From Malania oleifera (taxonomy: Eukaryota; Streptophyta; Magnoliopsida; Santalales; Ximeniaceae), in contig NC_080423.1 in assembly GCF_029873635.1 (NCBI RefSeq), forward strand, positions 94,283,691 to 94,347,690: a DNA stretch of 64,000 bases. Reading direction: 5' to 3'. The translations under genes and the position numbers were made by a program. This document shows, piece by piece, positions 47,991-59,807 of this stretch. Every line of letters begins with the position of its first letter. Position 1 is the first letter of the stretch. The notes below the pieces were generated by a model, which saw only the letters and a list, made by a program, of their open reading frames with translations, was not told where the DNA came from and did no database searches.

Positions 47991-50900
47991 ATGGATAAGA
48001 GTTAGATGAACGCTCGGGGTAGGTTTTTTCCACAATACGTGAAAGGGGTACATGATTTCATAGAGTTCGCGCGTCCTCGTGCTGACGGCGCTAGTAGAAT
48101 AAGGCGTCCTTGCAAGAAATGCCAAAACATAACATTCAAACACATTGATCTGGTCCATTCACATTTATTAGACTTTGGAATGGAGAAAAGGTACACAAAA
48201 TGGGTGTTCCACGGTGAAGAATACGCAGTTCAGAGTGATGATGATGACGATGAAGATGAGGGGGCAAATATAGTAGGTGGTGATACACGTTCGGAAGGGT
48301 TAATCGAAATGTTAGGTGACTTACAAAGGGGGATTGCAATGGACACGGAAGACGTCAGTGTGTCGCGTACTGGTGATGAATCTACTTCAATAGGTACCAT
48401 ACCTTGCGATCCTAGTACGTTGAATCGACTCGGTAAACCATTTGCTAATCTCCTGAGGGATGCACGGGTACCCCTATATCCAAACTGTACAAAGTTCTCA
48501 AAATTAGAGTTCCTAATAAAGTTGCTTCACGCAAAGACAATGCATGGGTTATCTCAGAGCGCATTCAACATGCATTTAAGCCTCATTAAGGCAGCACTGT
48601 CTGATGGTGAAACACTTCCCAAGTCTTTTTATGAGGCGAAGACATACATGCGTGAATTGGGTCTCGGTTACACTACAATACATGCGTGTAGGTATGATTG
48701 TGCACTCTTTTATGGTGAACATGAAAATGTGAATGAGTGTCCAGAATGTGGTGAACCGAGGTATACAACTAATCAGAAGAAGGGTAAAAAGATTCCCCAA
48801 AAAGTTTTGCGATATTGTCCATTAATCCCATGGCTGCAACGATTGTATATGTGCAAAAAGATTGCTACAGATATGAGATGGCATAAAGAGAAGCATCTTC
48901 AAGATAGAAACACCCTTAGCCATCCAGTGGACTCCGAACCTTAGGCCGAGTTTGATAAAATGCATTTGTGGTTTGCTAGTGATCCTTGGAGCATCATACT
49001 TGGCCTTGCTTCAAATGGGTTCAATCCTTTCGGTAACATGAACAACTCATATAGCATGTGGCCAGTTATGATGATGTCATACAATATGCCGCCATGGCGA
49101 TGTATGAAAGAACCCTTCATTTATATGTCTCTGCTTATTCCTGGACCAAGGGCACCTGGTAATGATATCGATGTTTACTTGAGAACATTAATTGATGAGT
49201 TGAAAGAACTATGGGAAAAAGGAGTGGAGACATTTGATGTGGAAACTGGGACAACATTTCGGATGCATGTTGTACTTTTGTGGACAATTAATGATTTCCC
49301 CACATACGGCAATCTATCGGGCTGGAGCACAAAAGATTACTTAGCATGCCCAGTGTGTAATAAGGATGCTGGGTTCTTATCCTTAAAGCATGGACGCAAG
49401 TTATGTTTTATGTGTCATCGTCGTTTTTTACGACCTGGACATCCTTGGAGGACTCGTGGTGTCAGAAGCTTTAATGGAAAACTTGAACGAAGGTTGCAAC
49501 CAAGCCGACTAAGTCGGGAAGAGATATTAAACCAGTTCAGGTTGATCGGAAATATGAAATTTGGGAAATCACCTAGCAGTAGAAAAAGGAAACGTGCTGA
49601 GTGGGAGTTAAATCGGACAAAGAGAAGTATCTTCTTCGAATTGTCATACTGGAAAGATCTTCCACTACGCCACAACCTGGATGTCATGCACATCAAGAAG
49701 AACATTTGTGAGAATGTCATTTGTACATTGTTATATATAAATGGGAAGACAAAGGACAAGGCAAATGCTCATCGGGATATGGAAGATATGAGAATACGGC
49801 CTGAGTTGCATCTGATTCGTGATGGGGACAAACTTCTTATGCCATCATCCTGTTACATATTTTCGAAAGATGAGAAGAATAATTTCTTCGAATGGTTGAA
49901 ATCGGTGAAGTTCCCTGATGGATATGCATCGAACATATCTCGATGCATAAGCACGAAGGAAGGGAAGATGTTAGGAATGAAAAGTCATGACTGTCACATC
50001 CTTTTGCAACGAGTTCTACCCGTTTTCCTTCGTGGACACTTAACTGAAGATGTTCGCTCGGTGCTTATTGAATTAGGGATCTTCTTTCGACAGTTGTGCT
50101 CCAAGAAATTGAGCGTAAACGTACTTGAACGGTTAGCGAAGGACATTGTGATCATACTATGCAAGATGGAGAAAATATTTCCGCCAGCATTCTTTGATGT
50201 AATGGTCCACCTAACCGTCCATTTACCAAAGGAGGCCATAATTGGAGGACCGGTCTAATATCGTTGGATGTATCCTATTGAGAGGTAAATTATAAAGTCC
50301 TACAATGTTCTCGTGATTTCCTTGGTTTTTTTTTTTTTTTTGTGTACAAGTCACTAATGTTGTGTAAAATGCACAAGTTTTTATCCACTTTGAAGGGGTA
50401 TGTGCGCAATAAGGCACGGCCGGAAGGTTCAATCATTGAGGCATATATTGATAATGAATGTCATGCATTTTTCTCAATGTATTTACATGATATTGAAACA
50501 AGGTTCACTTGTGAGGAGCGAAATGTAGACGTTCATGCTATTAATGCCGAAGATGAAGAACCGAGGAGCTCTATATTGCGAGAAAATGTTTGGCCATTCA
50601 GTGCACGGGTTTACGATTTCATTGATATGGATGACCTACGAAAGGCACATTTTTACGTCCTCAATAATTGTGATGAAATTATTCCATATATCGAGTACGT
50701 GGTTCAAAACTCCTTACTTTGCGTTGTATTTACATATGCATATATACTTAGTTGATAGTAACATGTACTATTGTTGCATATAGCGAACATAAAGCTGAAC
50801 TTTTTGCTCAAAATGAAAGGAATGTTGACGAAAGACATAAAAAGGAATTTTTCAATTGGATTGGGTGCCGTGTAAGTAACAACTATTGCCTGAGTTCGCT

Positions 50901-51747
50901 ACAATGTACATTATCAATATTGACGGTTTACTCATCTAAACTCCTTTGTAATTAATAGATGAAAGTCATGTATTATAATAAAGAACCAACAGCAAGTAAA
51001 GATTTGTATGCGGTGACATGTGGCCCCGATCAACGAGTTAACCGCTACAGCGATTGCATTGTCAACGGCTTACGCTTTCATACGAAGTCCCTCGAACTGC
51101 ATAGAAGAACCCAAAATTATGGAGTTGCGGTGCTAGGCACAGAAGGAGATGAGGAAATTGACTATTTTGGTGTGTTAGATGAGATTATAGAGCTTCACTA
51201 TGGAGCTAACAGACTTGTTCACTTCTTCAAGTGTACCTGGTGGGACATTAGCAATAAAAAAAGTGGGATAAATACAGATACCTACTTTACTAGTGTTAAT
51301 TTCAGCAAAACATGGTATCAAAACAACCCTTTTGTGCTTGCGACGCAAGCAAAACAAGTGTTATACCTTAAGGACACAAAATTAAAGGGTGAATGGCATG
51401 TGGCCCAAAAAATTCCTCCTTGAAGTTTGTATAATATTGCAGAAGTTGCAGATGGGGAGAAGAGTGTTAGCGATGATGCTTTCCAAGAAGATCAGTTATC
51501 TAATCCCGTAGCAACACAATCTTCTATCAATGTTGCCGAGGAAGGAGCCGATCCTATACCATTAAATAGGGTTGGTGCCATGGCAGAACACTTAGGAACT
51601 GCTGACATTAGAATTGAACCCTCTATACATGTTGACTTCATCGACAGTAATGAAATTGATGGGGAAGATGAAACTATGGTTGAGTACTGCAGTGAAGAGG
51701 ACGACACTCTAGAAAGTGAGGATAATACTAATATTGAGGATGTATAG
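47991..51747 (+). pseudogene. CACTA TNP2-type transposase (four exons), four in-frame stops
   Basis: Exon 1 47991 to about 50284, exon 2 50378-50694, exon 3 50784-50871, exon 4 50959-51747. Domains: a transposase-associated N-terminal Cys/His region (C-K-K-C near 48104; H-G-E near 48213), the TNP2/transposase_21 core (W-F-A-S-D-P; L-A-C-P-V-C; L-D-V-M-H-I-K-K-N), a DUF4218-like part ending R-W-M-Y-P across the exon 1-2 junction, then a DUF4216-like part (exon 4, F-K-C-T-W-W, S-V-N-F). Stops: TAG 48003, TAG 48942, TAA 50256, TGA 51421. Apart from these the frame stays open within each exon. The exon 1 donor cannot be joined in phase by eye. The protein would cut at the element ends; this copy cannot make it whole. 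Confidence 0.9.
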
Positions 51748-54384
51748 GGGGTAAGCATGTTATGTTGTCACCGTGTATTTGACATGTGAAAATAAGTGAA
51801 AATATATTTACTATCCATCCATCTAATATCTTTGATTTTGTATATTTACTTGTGAACTATTTTGCAGACATGGTACCAGGAGATCGACATCCCTTACTTT
51901 AGTTTAGGCTATCGATGACATCATCCCGCGAGGATAATGGGTCATCCTCGAGAGCGACTAAGCGCGTCAGGGTTGATGTGGTACCATCTGAGCCCTCGGG
52001 GCCCCAGCCCGACATGGATCCATTAGTTGGGGATCAAGACTAGGGTGAGTTGTCTTCCATAATAAGCAGGGTTGGTAAGGTTATGAGTATTTGATTTAGA
52101 ATAATATATTTACTGTCATTTCACGTGTATGATTATCTTATTGTTCTTTAACTCTTCTTTCAGTATCGACCTCTATGACGCATAAGAGTGCAGGCCGCGG
52201 TGCAGTGAAGAATGTTGCGCTAAAGAAGCACCTGGAGAGGACTGGGCGGAAGATCCGTAAGGACATTCCTCCAGGCTTTACAGCCCTGCTTGACGATTGG
52301 TGCACAGCCTAGTCCCGGGAGTTGGCATTATATGTCGTCAATATACTCTAGTCACTTGCTTCACCTGGCCAAAGGTGACGAAGGCTCAGCGCTTGGTTTT
52401 ATATGAGCGCATCATGGTAAGTAACCCTAAAACATTTCTTTTACTTTTAATATATTACCCTAAAGATTCTCTAACATTCAATATATATTTCATATGCAGG
52501 AAGAGTTTGATATGGACATTTTCAACGCAGACCATGTGAAAAAGGCGGTAAACATGTAGTTGTGCTCTCGGTTTAAGACCTATCGCAGCAAATGCGCAAC
52601 CATTTTAGGGAGATGGGAGATGAGGTAGAAGCGCACCCATACGATAAGATCTCCCTAGAGGATTGGCGGGTGGTGTGTCGCCATTTTCGCGACCCTAACT
52701 ATCAGGTGATGTGTTTCTATTAATTACAATAACTACTTTTTCATATTTATGTGAATAATAAAAAGTGATTACATCTATTTTGTAGGCTATCTATGAGAAA
52801 AATTCTACGAATCGCAGCAAACTAGATACGACGCATTGTGGTGGCATGAAATTGTTCGTTAATCATCGAAAGGTAATTGTTACGAAACTATCTGACCATT
52901 ACCTGACAAGTGTTATTTATATTGACACCACTGAATTCATATTAATGAACTTTTATATGATAATGTAGCATGATCCCGTCACTGGCGACCTGGAGTTGTG
53001 GCTGGATCTATATCAAAGAACACATCAGAGGACATCGAAGGAGTGGTGCCAGGGTGCACAGACGAAACATATAAGTCAAGCAGATTATTTAGTTCATTAT
53101 CTTATTCAAAACGTCAGTTGTATTCTTATTTCTTCATTTTCATGACCGAAAATAGGCAAGGATGCTTGAGCTGCGGGATGCACCCGTTGCAGAGGGCGGT
53201 CAGCCGATGACGAATGACGAGATCTGCACTCAGGTGCTTGGGCAACGATCGGGTGGCTGGTTGAATGGCCTTGGGAGTGGATACGTCGCCCCAACATCAT
53301 CATCTTCTTTTAGTGCGGCATCTCGTGCTGACATTGACCGAGAGCATCGAGCCACCGAGGCTCAAGTGGAGGCGATGGTTATCTGGGTGCAAATGGTGGA
53401 AGCGGAGAACCAACAATTGAAAGAAAAGATCTCAAACTGGGAAGCAGAGATGCAAGCCATCAAGAATTGGAAAGTGCAGATGGAACAAATGATGCGCCAA
53501 CTATAACGACCCTAAATTCCTTTAACATAAAATGAAATATAATAAATAGAAAAGTCAACCCAAAATCGTGGGTAACGGAGACACCTGTCAATCACAATAG
53601 AAACCTAAGCAGTAGTAGGTATAAAATCTCAATCATCCAACTATAGAGTATAATACCAGAGTTTACTATATCATCAAAATACTGTTCTTATACACAATCT
53701 CCAAAAAGTCAAAATAACACTAGGATCATACAACAAAAATCCCCTGATCCTAGTTCCAAGCTTACCCTTCTAATAGGGAAGCTCCAATCACTCAACGACA
53801 GCCCTGGCCTGCTGGTCTCTTTGGATTTCCTGAAAATCATTTAATGTTCGAGGGTGAGACATTTCTCAGTAAGGGAATATAAACTAAATACAGCTTTGTG
53901 GCAACATGAATATTTAATGTAATTATACATATATAGTACATTTCATATATCTGTAGACATTTAGCACAACATACTGAATAATCATATGATTTCATAATAG
54001 CTGGTAAATCATATCGCATGTAAACGTCTATTATACTGATAATACTGAAAATATACCCACGATGAATAGCTAGCTGGTGTCATGTATTACCCCCCATGAC
54101 AGGTTGTGTAGCCCGAAGGCGAGACCCGACAATGGCTGGTCGACCACTGCCGAGTCAAATATGTCTGTAAGTACGATGGGCCCGCGACACCCTTGTCCGG
54201 ACTGCCAGGTGGACGTCCACACTCTACTGAAAGCCACATTGACTATCCATCTCCCATCCCCTTGTGAGATGGTTAGCACCAATCTGATCATAAACATCTG
54301 ATCTATAAGCTATGGTACCGAGCCCCTGAACTAAACTAAAGTAACATCCGGGTTCTGATAGCATATAATACATAATTATACATG

Positions 54385-54535
54385 TAACATCATTGTGGCC
54401 TCGTGCCGAATATATCATAATTACGGCCTCGTGCCAAACATAACATAATTATGTTTCTCATGCCGAACATAACATAATTACAGCCTCGTGCCGAACATAA
54501 CATAATTATGACCTCGCGCCGAAATCATTTCAGAT
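54385..54535. repeat. tandem repeat, unit about 30 bases
   Basis: About five copies of 'gcctcgtgccgaacataaca' plus ten AT-rich bases, found only in copy 4 of this LTR family. Confidence 0.85.
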
Positions 54536-55183
54536 ATATACATTCTGAAAATAAATCAATTATCATGTATTCGTCAAAATCGTCATAACATAACATATCT
54601 TTTCATAATACCTAAAAACATATTTTGCTCAAAAAATCTTTCATATCATAACACGTTTCACATAATATAACATTCATGCCACACATGCGCTGTATAAAAT
54701 CATACTTCTTTATTCTAAAATCGTAATTTTCTGGCATCTCATACATATATATACATTTAAACATAATAGCAGTATTTCCCAAACGTACATTTCATCTGTA
54801 ATATACAAATATAACATATGCTTTTTTGAAAATAAATTTACTCATAATTAATAATAATTTGCATGGAAAGTAACTGTTTTAGTTTATTCCCTTACCTGAC
54901 TACTGAGAAAGCCCCTAAAATTTCCTAGTTTAACCCCTATAGGATTTCCTGATCAATACCCTGAAACTGAAAATTTCCAGTATTAAACCTCAGTATTTTT
55001 GCGTGTATGTCATTTCCTATAACTATCACAAGACCAAATTTGACTCAAAAAGCCTTACCTCAACTCAGGGATGATTTCCAACTTGCTTTCACCAATAATC
55101 TGCTCTAGCAGATTTGGAGAGAACTTCCCCAGAAGGGTCGTGGTGACTTCGGATTGTCGATCCGGCATAAATTTGGCCTAAAA

Positions 55184-55226
<43 letters not shown>

Positions 55227-55305
55227 CGAAGGGGGGAGAGAGAGAGAGAGAGAGAGAAAGAGAGGAAAGCTTGCTTAATAATGAAGTAAAAATCCTGATT
55301 TTCTA

Positions 55306-55313
55306 TATTTATA
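55306..55313 (-). promoter_or_regulatory. TATA box of solo LTR copy 4
   Basis: Minus strand TATAAATA, upstream of the CT-rich leader as in copy 2. Confidence 0.65.
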
Positions 55314-55667
55314 GAACTGGATTCGTTGACGAGCCACGTCATTCGTCGACAAATCTTTCAATAATTTTGTCGACGAAATTCAATCCTCGTTGACAAAATT
55401 CAGTCAACTCAAAACCTCTCTCGGTATTTCTTTATCGATGAATTCTCTTAAGCCCTCATTGACGAATCCCCTGTATTCATCCATGAGTCCCTGATGTTTT
55501 TCCTTCGTTTATTCCTTCCCAACAAACGCGAAGAGTTCGTCGATGAAGTCGGCTTCTTCCTTCTGTTACTGTTTCCATTTCCCTTCCACTTTATGATTTA
55601 AATCCCATTAGAATTCAGGTTGTCACACCAATCCCGTCCAGATGATGCGGGTGACTCCTCTCATTAG

Positions 55668-56708
55668 AAGGTATGTCAAAGCTAGTGACATGTATTTCAA
55701 ATAGAAAATGCATAAGAATTTCAATTAGAATAAATACTTTATCTTTTTTTTTTTACTTTCAAAATACATCAATAGATATTTAATAATTATTGGTATAATG
55801 TTATGGTCTACATGTCTAATCAATGACCTCATTAGAGTGACTTTCACTTTTGTGCATGATCCACATATGATAGCATCTCTAGGGTAGTTTTGTTACCAAA
55901 TGTAATAGTCTCAAACCATATTTTGATGAGTTATTATCAATTTTAGTCCCCAATGGCACAATTTTGTCCTATAAAAGGTATCTCACATAATTGTAGCGTG
56001 AACCGAACTCTCAAGTACACATTCAATATAGAACTATGATATGGTAGATAGATCAAATGGATATGTACATAATGGTCCTCTACATCTATGCCAAATGAGA
56101 CAATCCTTGGCCTCTCATTGGGTCAAAATAAATTATTAAATTAGGCTTCCTAACCTTCTAAAAGAGGTGGAGAATTATGGAAGAATGGTAGGTATAAATT
56201 TGGGATCTTCAACCCCCTTATGTACAAGATGTCCTATGTAAAAGCTACTATTCCCAAAATTTGAGAATATCTATTTCTTTCTTATTACATGTTAAATAAA
56301 ATAATTAAAAATGTACCAGGAATAACTATTCCCTCTGACCAAGCAAACCATAAGAATATTTATGGCATGATCCACAATTTTAAGTTAACAGGCATGATCC
56401 AACAGTATATTTATGGCATTCAAGAGAGGATGGAAGTAAAACAAAATTAATACAAGGATAGAAAATTAAGTCAGAGAGGAATGAAAACTATCAAATTCAC
56501 AACAGTAATGTATTCATTTCATAACAATATTCCTGAAATAGCAAACTACTGAAGAAGTTAACAAATAGCAAGCAGTTCATCAATCCAGCTTAATAAGCAT
56601 GCACATCCCAACAAATTGCAGCAGCCACGGAAAGAACCCTAGGATAGGTCCTAGCCTGTCCAAGAGCCTTTTGTAGATTCACCTGAAGCATGAAGAACAA
56701 ACTAAACC
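55668..56708. other. unassigned AT-rich sequence
   Basis: No gene and no recognised repeat. The missing right end of the CACTA and the rest of the Tnt1-like element must have been lost at a breakpoint somewhere in this stretch. Confidence 0.4.
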
Positions 56709-57870
56709 TCATATAAACATCACCAACTCGGGCTACTATATATGTTGCTCGCCTCATCCTCCAGCATAGGATAAGTAGACACCAGTGCATCTTGAGCTCC
56801 AATATACAATGAGTTATAAATCTTCCAGTAAACTTCCCTAACCTTTCTTGCAAGATGGAAGAGCCCCTGTAGACAATAGTTCAAGACTGCAGCTGCACCC
56901 AAGGCAACCCTCATCCCTTCTATGGCTTCCATGACAGCATTAATAACATATGGAGAAGTCTCAAATATGTTTGGCCACACATAATTCAGCAAGTGTACTA
57001 AAGCATCCTCACAACCTAAACCAGCCACTCCCAAAGTCATGTGCTTAACAGCAGATGCAGCAGTTTGCCTATGTACCAAATCTCTATCCATGAGAGCATC
57101 CTCAAGTAGTGGAGTGACTGCATAAATATAATCTTTACCCATTTCACCAATGTACTCAAAAAGAAAAGAGAGTGATTTTAAAACACCATTCTGCACATTG
57201 AGTTCTGGTACACGATACTCATTCAATAATGCTAGTAGCACTATAAAAGGAGATCATGTTTCTGCAACTACCGCAATTGCCACAGTAGTATACACGTGGT
57301 TCTGACGCTCATGCACATTGAGATTGTTCAATAATGTTGCCAGGACATCTTGTGGTCCAATGGCTTTTGCAGTGTAGCCAAACGTGTTCATAGTTGCTCG
57401 CCGGATACCTTTTTTATGGGCTTTAAGCATCTCAAGAAGCTCAAAACAAATTCTTATCCATTCTCTTGCTGGGAAAAATTCAGCCCCACAGTCAGCAATT
57501 CGACCAACAAGATCAATACAATTTTCCTGCACCTTCTCATGCAGATTCTTCAAGATTGGGGTCAGTCGAGGAAGCAAATCCTTTATCGGGGGAGTCATTT
57601 TTGTCATACCAATAACATTGACAATAGCTTTGAGAGCCCCCAGTATTGATCCCAAAACCTCCGGATACTTATCTCCCAAATATTCATACAAGACAACCCC
57701 AAGATGACCCATAAGTTGTTATTCTTGACACTGTTTCATGAAAACAACAATCCTTGAAATAAGATCAGCAGCTTGTTGCCTCACCTTAGCACTCTTGTTA
57801 TTCGAGCGCCACTTAATGGTTTCGCAAATATAGGGAAGATATGGTTTCACCCTCTGCCCAAGAGCATTTA
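56709..57870 (-). pseudogene. SF3B1: C-terminal fragment of splicing factor 3B subunit 1 (SF3B1/SF3b155)
   Basis: The minus strand encodes, in one frame, about 385 residues of the HEAT-repeat C-terminus of SF3B1, a core protein of the U2 snRNP that helps choose the branch point in the nucleus. Highly conserved words are intact ([33 protein letters not shown]). The match starts abruptly near 57870 (N-A-L-G-Q-R-V); the first two thirds of the gene are absent. Stops at about 57720 and at 57254-57256 and a one-base loss near 56733 (which hides the end P-E-L-V-M-F-I, stop 56709-56711) show it is dead. No intron is seen; plant SF3B1 genes are themselves largely intronless, so this does not prove a retrocopy. 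Confidence 0.92.
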
Positions 57871-58160
57871 TATCAGACTTTGACATTCCCCTGCACGGAA
57901 TGTGTCGTTAATGAATGATGTTGCTTCAATGTTTACTACATACTCATGGTAGTTAAAAGTAGGACTTGAATTGTAGAATTGTATGACTCAAAATCACCCA
58001 GACGATTCGACAGCCAGCAGTGTGAGCAGTTTTCCCTCTATCGACTCCTTTCTTCCTCTTCTTTTTGCAGCTGTGCTTATTAAGCTTAGAATCTTTCAAA
58101 TTATCATAAAATTCCATATGCATATTTTTTAAATATTTTTTAACTAAGTTTATTAATTGA
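57871..58160. other. unassigned sequence
   Basis: No gene or known repeat recognised between the SF3B1 fragment and the SINE relic. Confidence 0.4.
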
Positions 58161-58166
58161 ATTATT

Positions 58167-58287
58167 AATTAAAAGGTGGCATCCTCAGGGCATAAGGCTC
58201 CTTGCTTTTCCAGGGTAGGGGGAGGGTTGTCATAGTCTACGCAACCTTACCTCTATTTTTTTGTAGAGAGACTATTCCTTGGAAAAC
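58167..58287 (-). mobile_element. Au-like SINE relic
   Basis: On the minus strand the words 'gagagactattcc' complement, 'ggtaaggttgcgtagac', 'ccctcccccta' and a 3' T-run side match in order the body of the plant Au SINE family as I remember it (AAACAGCCTCT, GGTAAGGCTGCGTAC, CCCTTCCCC, GGGAGC). The tRNA-like head is not clear, so it looks 5'-truncated. Such elements move with LINE proteins in trans. Confidence 0.6.
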
Positions 58288-58569
58288 AAAGAATTTGAAA
58301 CACATTTTCGTTTCGAAGCTAACAAAGAAATTAGATTGGATCTTAGAACTATGAAAGTAAGAATTCAAAAGTAGAATCAAGAAGAAGTGAAAACAAAGGA
58401 AAGAAATTAACTTTGGACATGAATGTTACACATTCTCCGTTGATAATGATTGAATGACATGCACTCATAGTGCAACCTCAACTATTGCACAAATTTGGGT
58501 TTAATGGAAAAATTTCTTACTAAGCCTAAACTCAAACATGCTTGAACCCTAAAGCTAGCAACCCTTCCA

Positions 58570-58595
58570 CAAACACTCATTTTACGAGCAATTGG

Positions 58596-58627
<32 letters not shown>

Positions 58628-58930
58628 TGGACACTCATTGGACTCGTGGCCAATATCAAAGCATCTATAGAATTTCACCCTATTTTCCCCTGGTTTACCT
58701 AGGGCTGTTTTACCACTATTATTGTTGGTTGGCTGGTTAGCGCGCAGAAGGGCTGCTGTCCTAGTTGGTGCACCACTGTTGTGTTCTATCAAAAGCTTCT
58801 TAGGCATGTTGCGGGTAAGTTGTGACTCAACCTCTAGTGCAAGATGATAGGCATCACCACCTTATAAAGCCTCTGCAAGCTTACTTGTCTGTATGGTCAT
58901 TTTGAGCTACTTAATTTGAGCTCCTTAAGT
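58570..58930 (-). pseudogene. Ty3-gypsy Gag fragment (zinc knuckle end)
   Basis: A frame opening at 58807 plus upstream homologous sequence to 58930 carries an asparagine-rich linker and a knuckle Y-R-C-F-D-I-G-H-E-S-N-E-C, with its first Cys replaced by Phe. It matches a second copy at 61390-61480. After the knuckle the sequence runs into an (AT)n run (58598-58618), so the fragment ends there. Confidence 0.75.
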
Positions 58931-59807
58931 TGCGGGTATTTGTTTTTTGTTGTCCATATTTAAACCAGAAACCCAAGTCTTCTGCTACTTTTTAGGGTGG
59001 ATCATGAATAATTGTTGATAAAGTGTAGTGTTGATGTTCATAGACTTTGTAGCAAGTACTCCTTTCAGGGTCAAGATTCTATTGCATCCAACAATGTTTA
59101 CTCAATGCAGCAAAGAGATTTTTTGTTTGCATGGATGGATACATTACCAGGGCGACCTTGCGGCTTCTATTGTAGTTTTGAGCAATATGGGTCGATAACA
59201 AAACAAAATTAACCGTATTGGATTTACTATGATGCCAACATGCTTCATATGTGATTCTTGCATGCTTTACTGTTGTGTCCCTTTTTATTTGCATGTGCAT
59301 GTATTGTGTCCTCCCAGGATGGAGATTGAGATTCTGGTTGCTATTATGTGGTGTTATCATTAATTGAAATAGATTTGTTGGTGTATATGAAAAATAAAAA
59401 GGAAGTGTTTTCTACCTCCTAGGTGTTTAACATTACTGCTTCGATATGTCATATTAGCAAAAATATTAAAAATGTTGAAAATTTTGAGTTTTTATAGCTT
59501 ATTTTGCATATTTTGAGTGTGTTAAAGTGATTGAAGTAGGCAGTTTGTGCAAGAAGAAATTAGTTGCTTCATAAAATTTTAATTCAATGCAAAGAAAACA
59601 ATCATGTGTAAAAATATTAAACTAACATGTTTTTTACCCAATCAATTAATAGATAGTCGATTGCTAATATATTAATTTTGCATAGCGTTCTAGATTCTTG
59701 TAAAATAAATTCTCCAATCAAAGTGTCCCACCGTCCTCCAGGATGGAGATTGAGGTTGTGCGATGTTTAGGTATTTTAGACCTCAATTACAATCATAAAA
59801 AATTAAT
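58931..59807. other. unassigned stretch between two copies of a gag segment
   Basis: No reading frame with a motif. It contains two similar words, ctcccaggatggagattgag (59310) and ctccaggatggagattgagg (59736), and is bracketed by a direct repeat of about 68 bases (58860-58927 and 59810-59875). Confidence 0.5.

Larger units (their letters stand above)
53502..55627 (-). repeat. solo LTR of the TGTAAC family (copy 4)
   Basis: 2126 bases from TATAACGACCCTAAATTC to GAATTCAGGTTGTCACA, an imperfect inverted pair, between ccaac (53497-53501) and ccaat (55628-55632). TATAAATA (minus) is at 55306-55313, a two-part (GA)n leader at 55189-55257, a TTCGTCGACGAA-type array at 55320-55550, and a tandem repeat at 54385-54535. 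It is the most diverged of the four copies. Confidence 0.87.
45010..55667 (+). mobile_element. CACTA (En/Spm) DNA transposon with 3' end missing
   Basis: It starts with the terminal CACTATAAAAAAACTGG, followed by subterminal AGTGACGG repeats (to 45850), a CT-rich leader, a TNP2-type transposase gene and a TNPA-like gene, all on the plus strand. The expected inverted end (CCAG...TAGTG) is not seen before the SF3B1 fragment, so the right end has been lost. A 3-base target duplication therefore cannot be tested. It is inserted in the integrase of the Tnt1-like element and is itself broken by a solo LTR at 53502-55627. Confidence 0.9.
51915..55667 (+). pseudogene. CACTA TNPA-like second gene (Transposase_24 type), interrupted
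   Basis: A possible start at 51915 is followed by exon-like blocks near 52164-52310, 52500-52705, 52783-52870 and 52968-53110, and a clear last exon from about 53160. The last block has the family pattern M-L-E-L-R ... E-I-C-T-Q-V-L-G-Q-R-S-G-G and a C-terminal coiled coil. Stops near 52045, 52310 and 52557 and at least one frameshift near 52590 break it. The solo LTR at 53502 cuts the last exon; past it (55633) the frame resumes and ends at a TAG at 55665-55667. In known CACTA elements this protein binds the subterminal repeats. Confidence 0.8.

Noticed and set aside
57350-57707. Two plus-strand frames opposite the SF3B1 fragment
   Set aside because: Antisense shadows of conserved SF3B1 coding sequence.
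56709-57870. SF3B1 as a functional host gene
   Set aside because: Only the last third is present, with two stops and a one-base loss in the frame.
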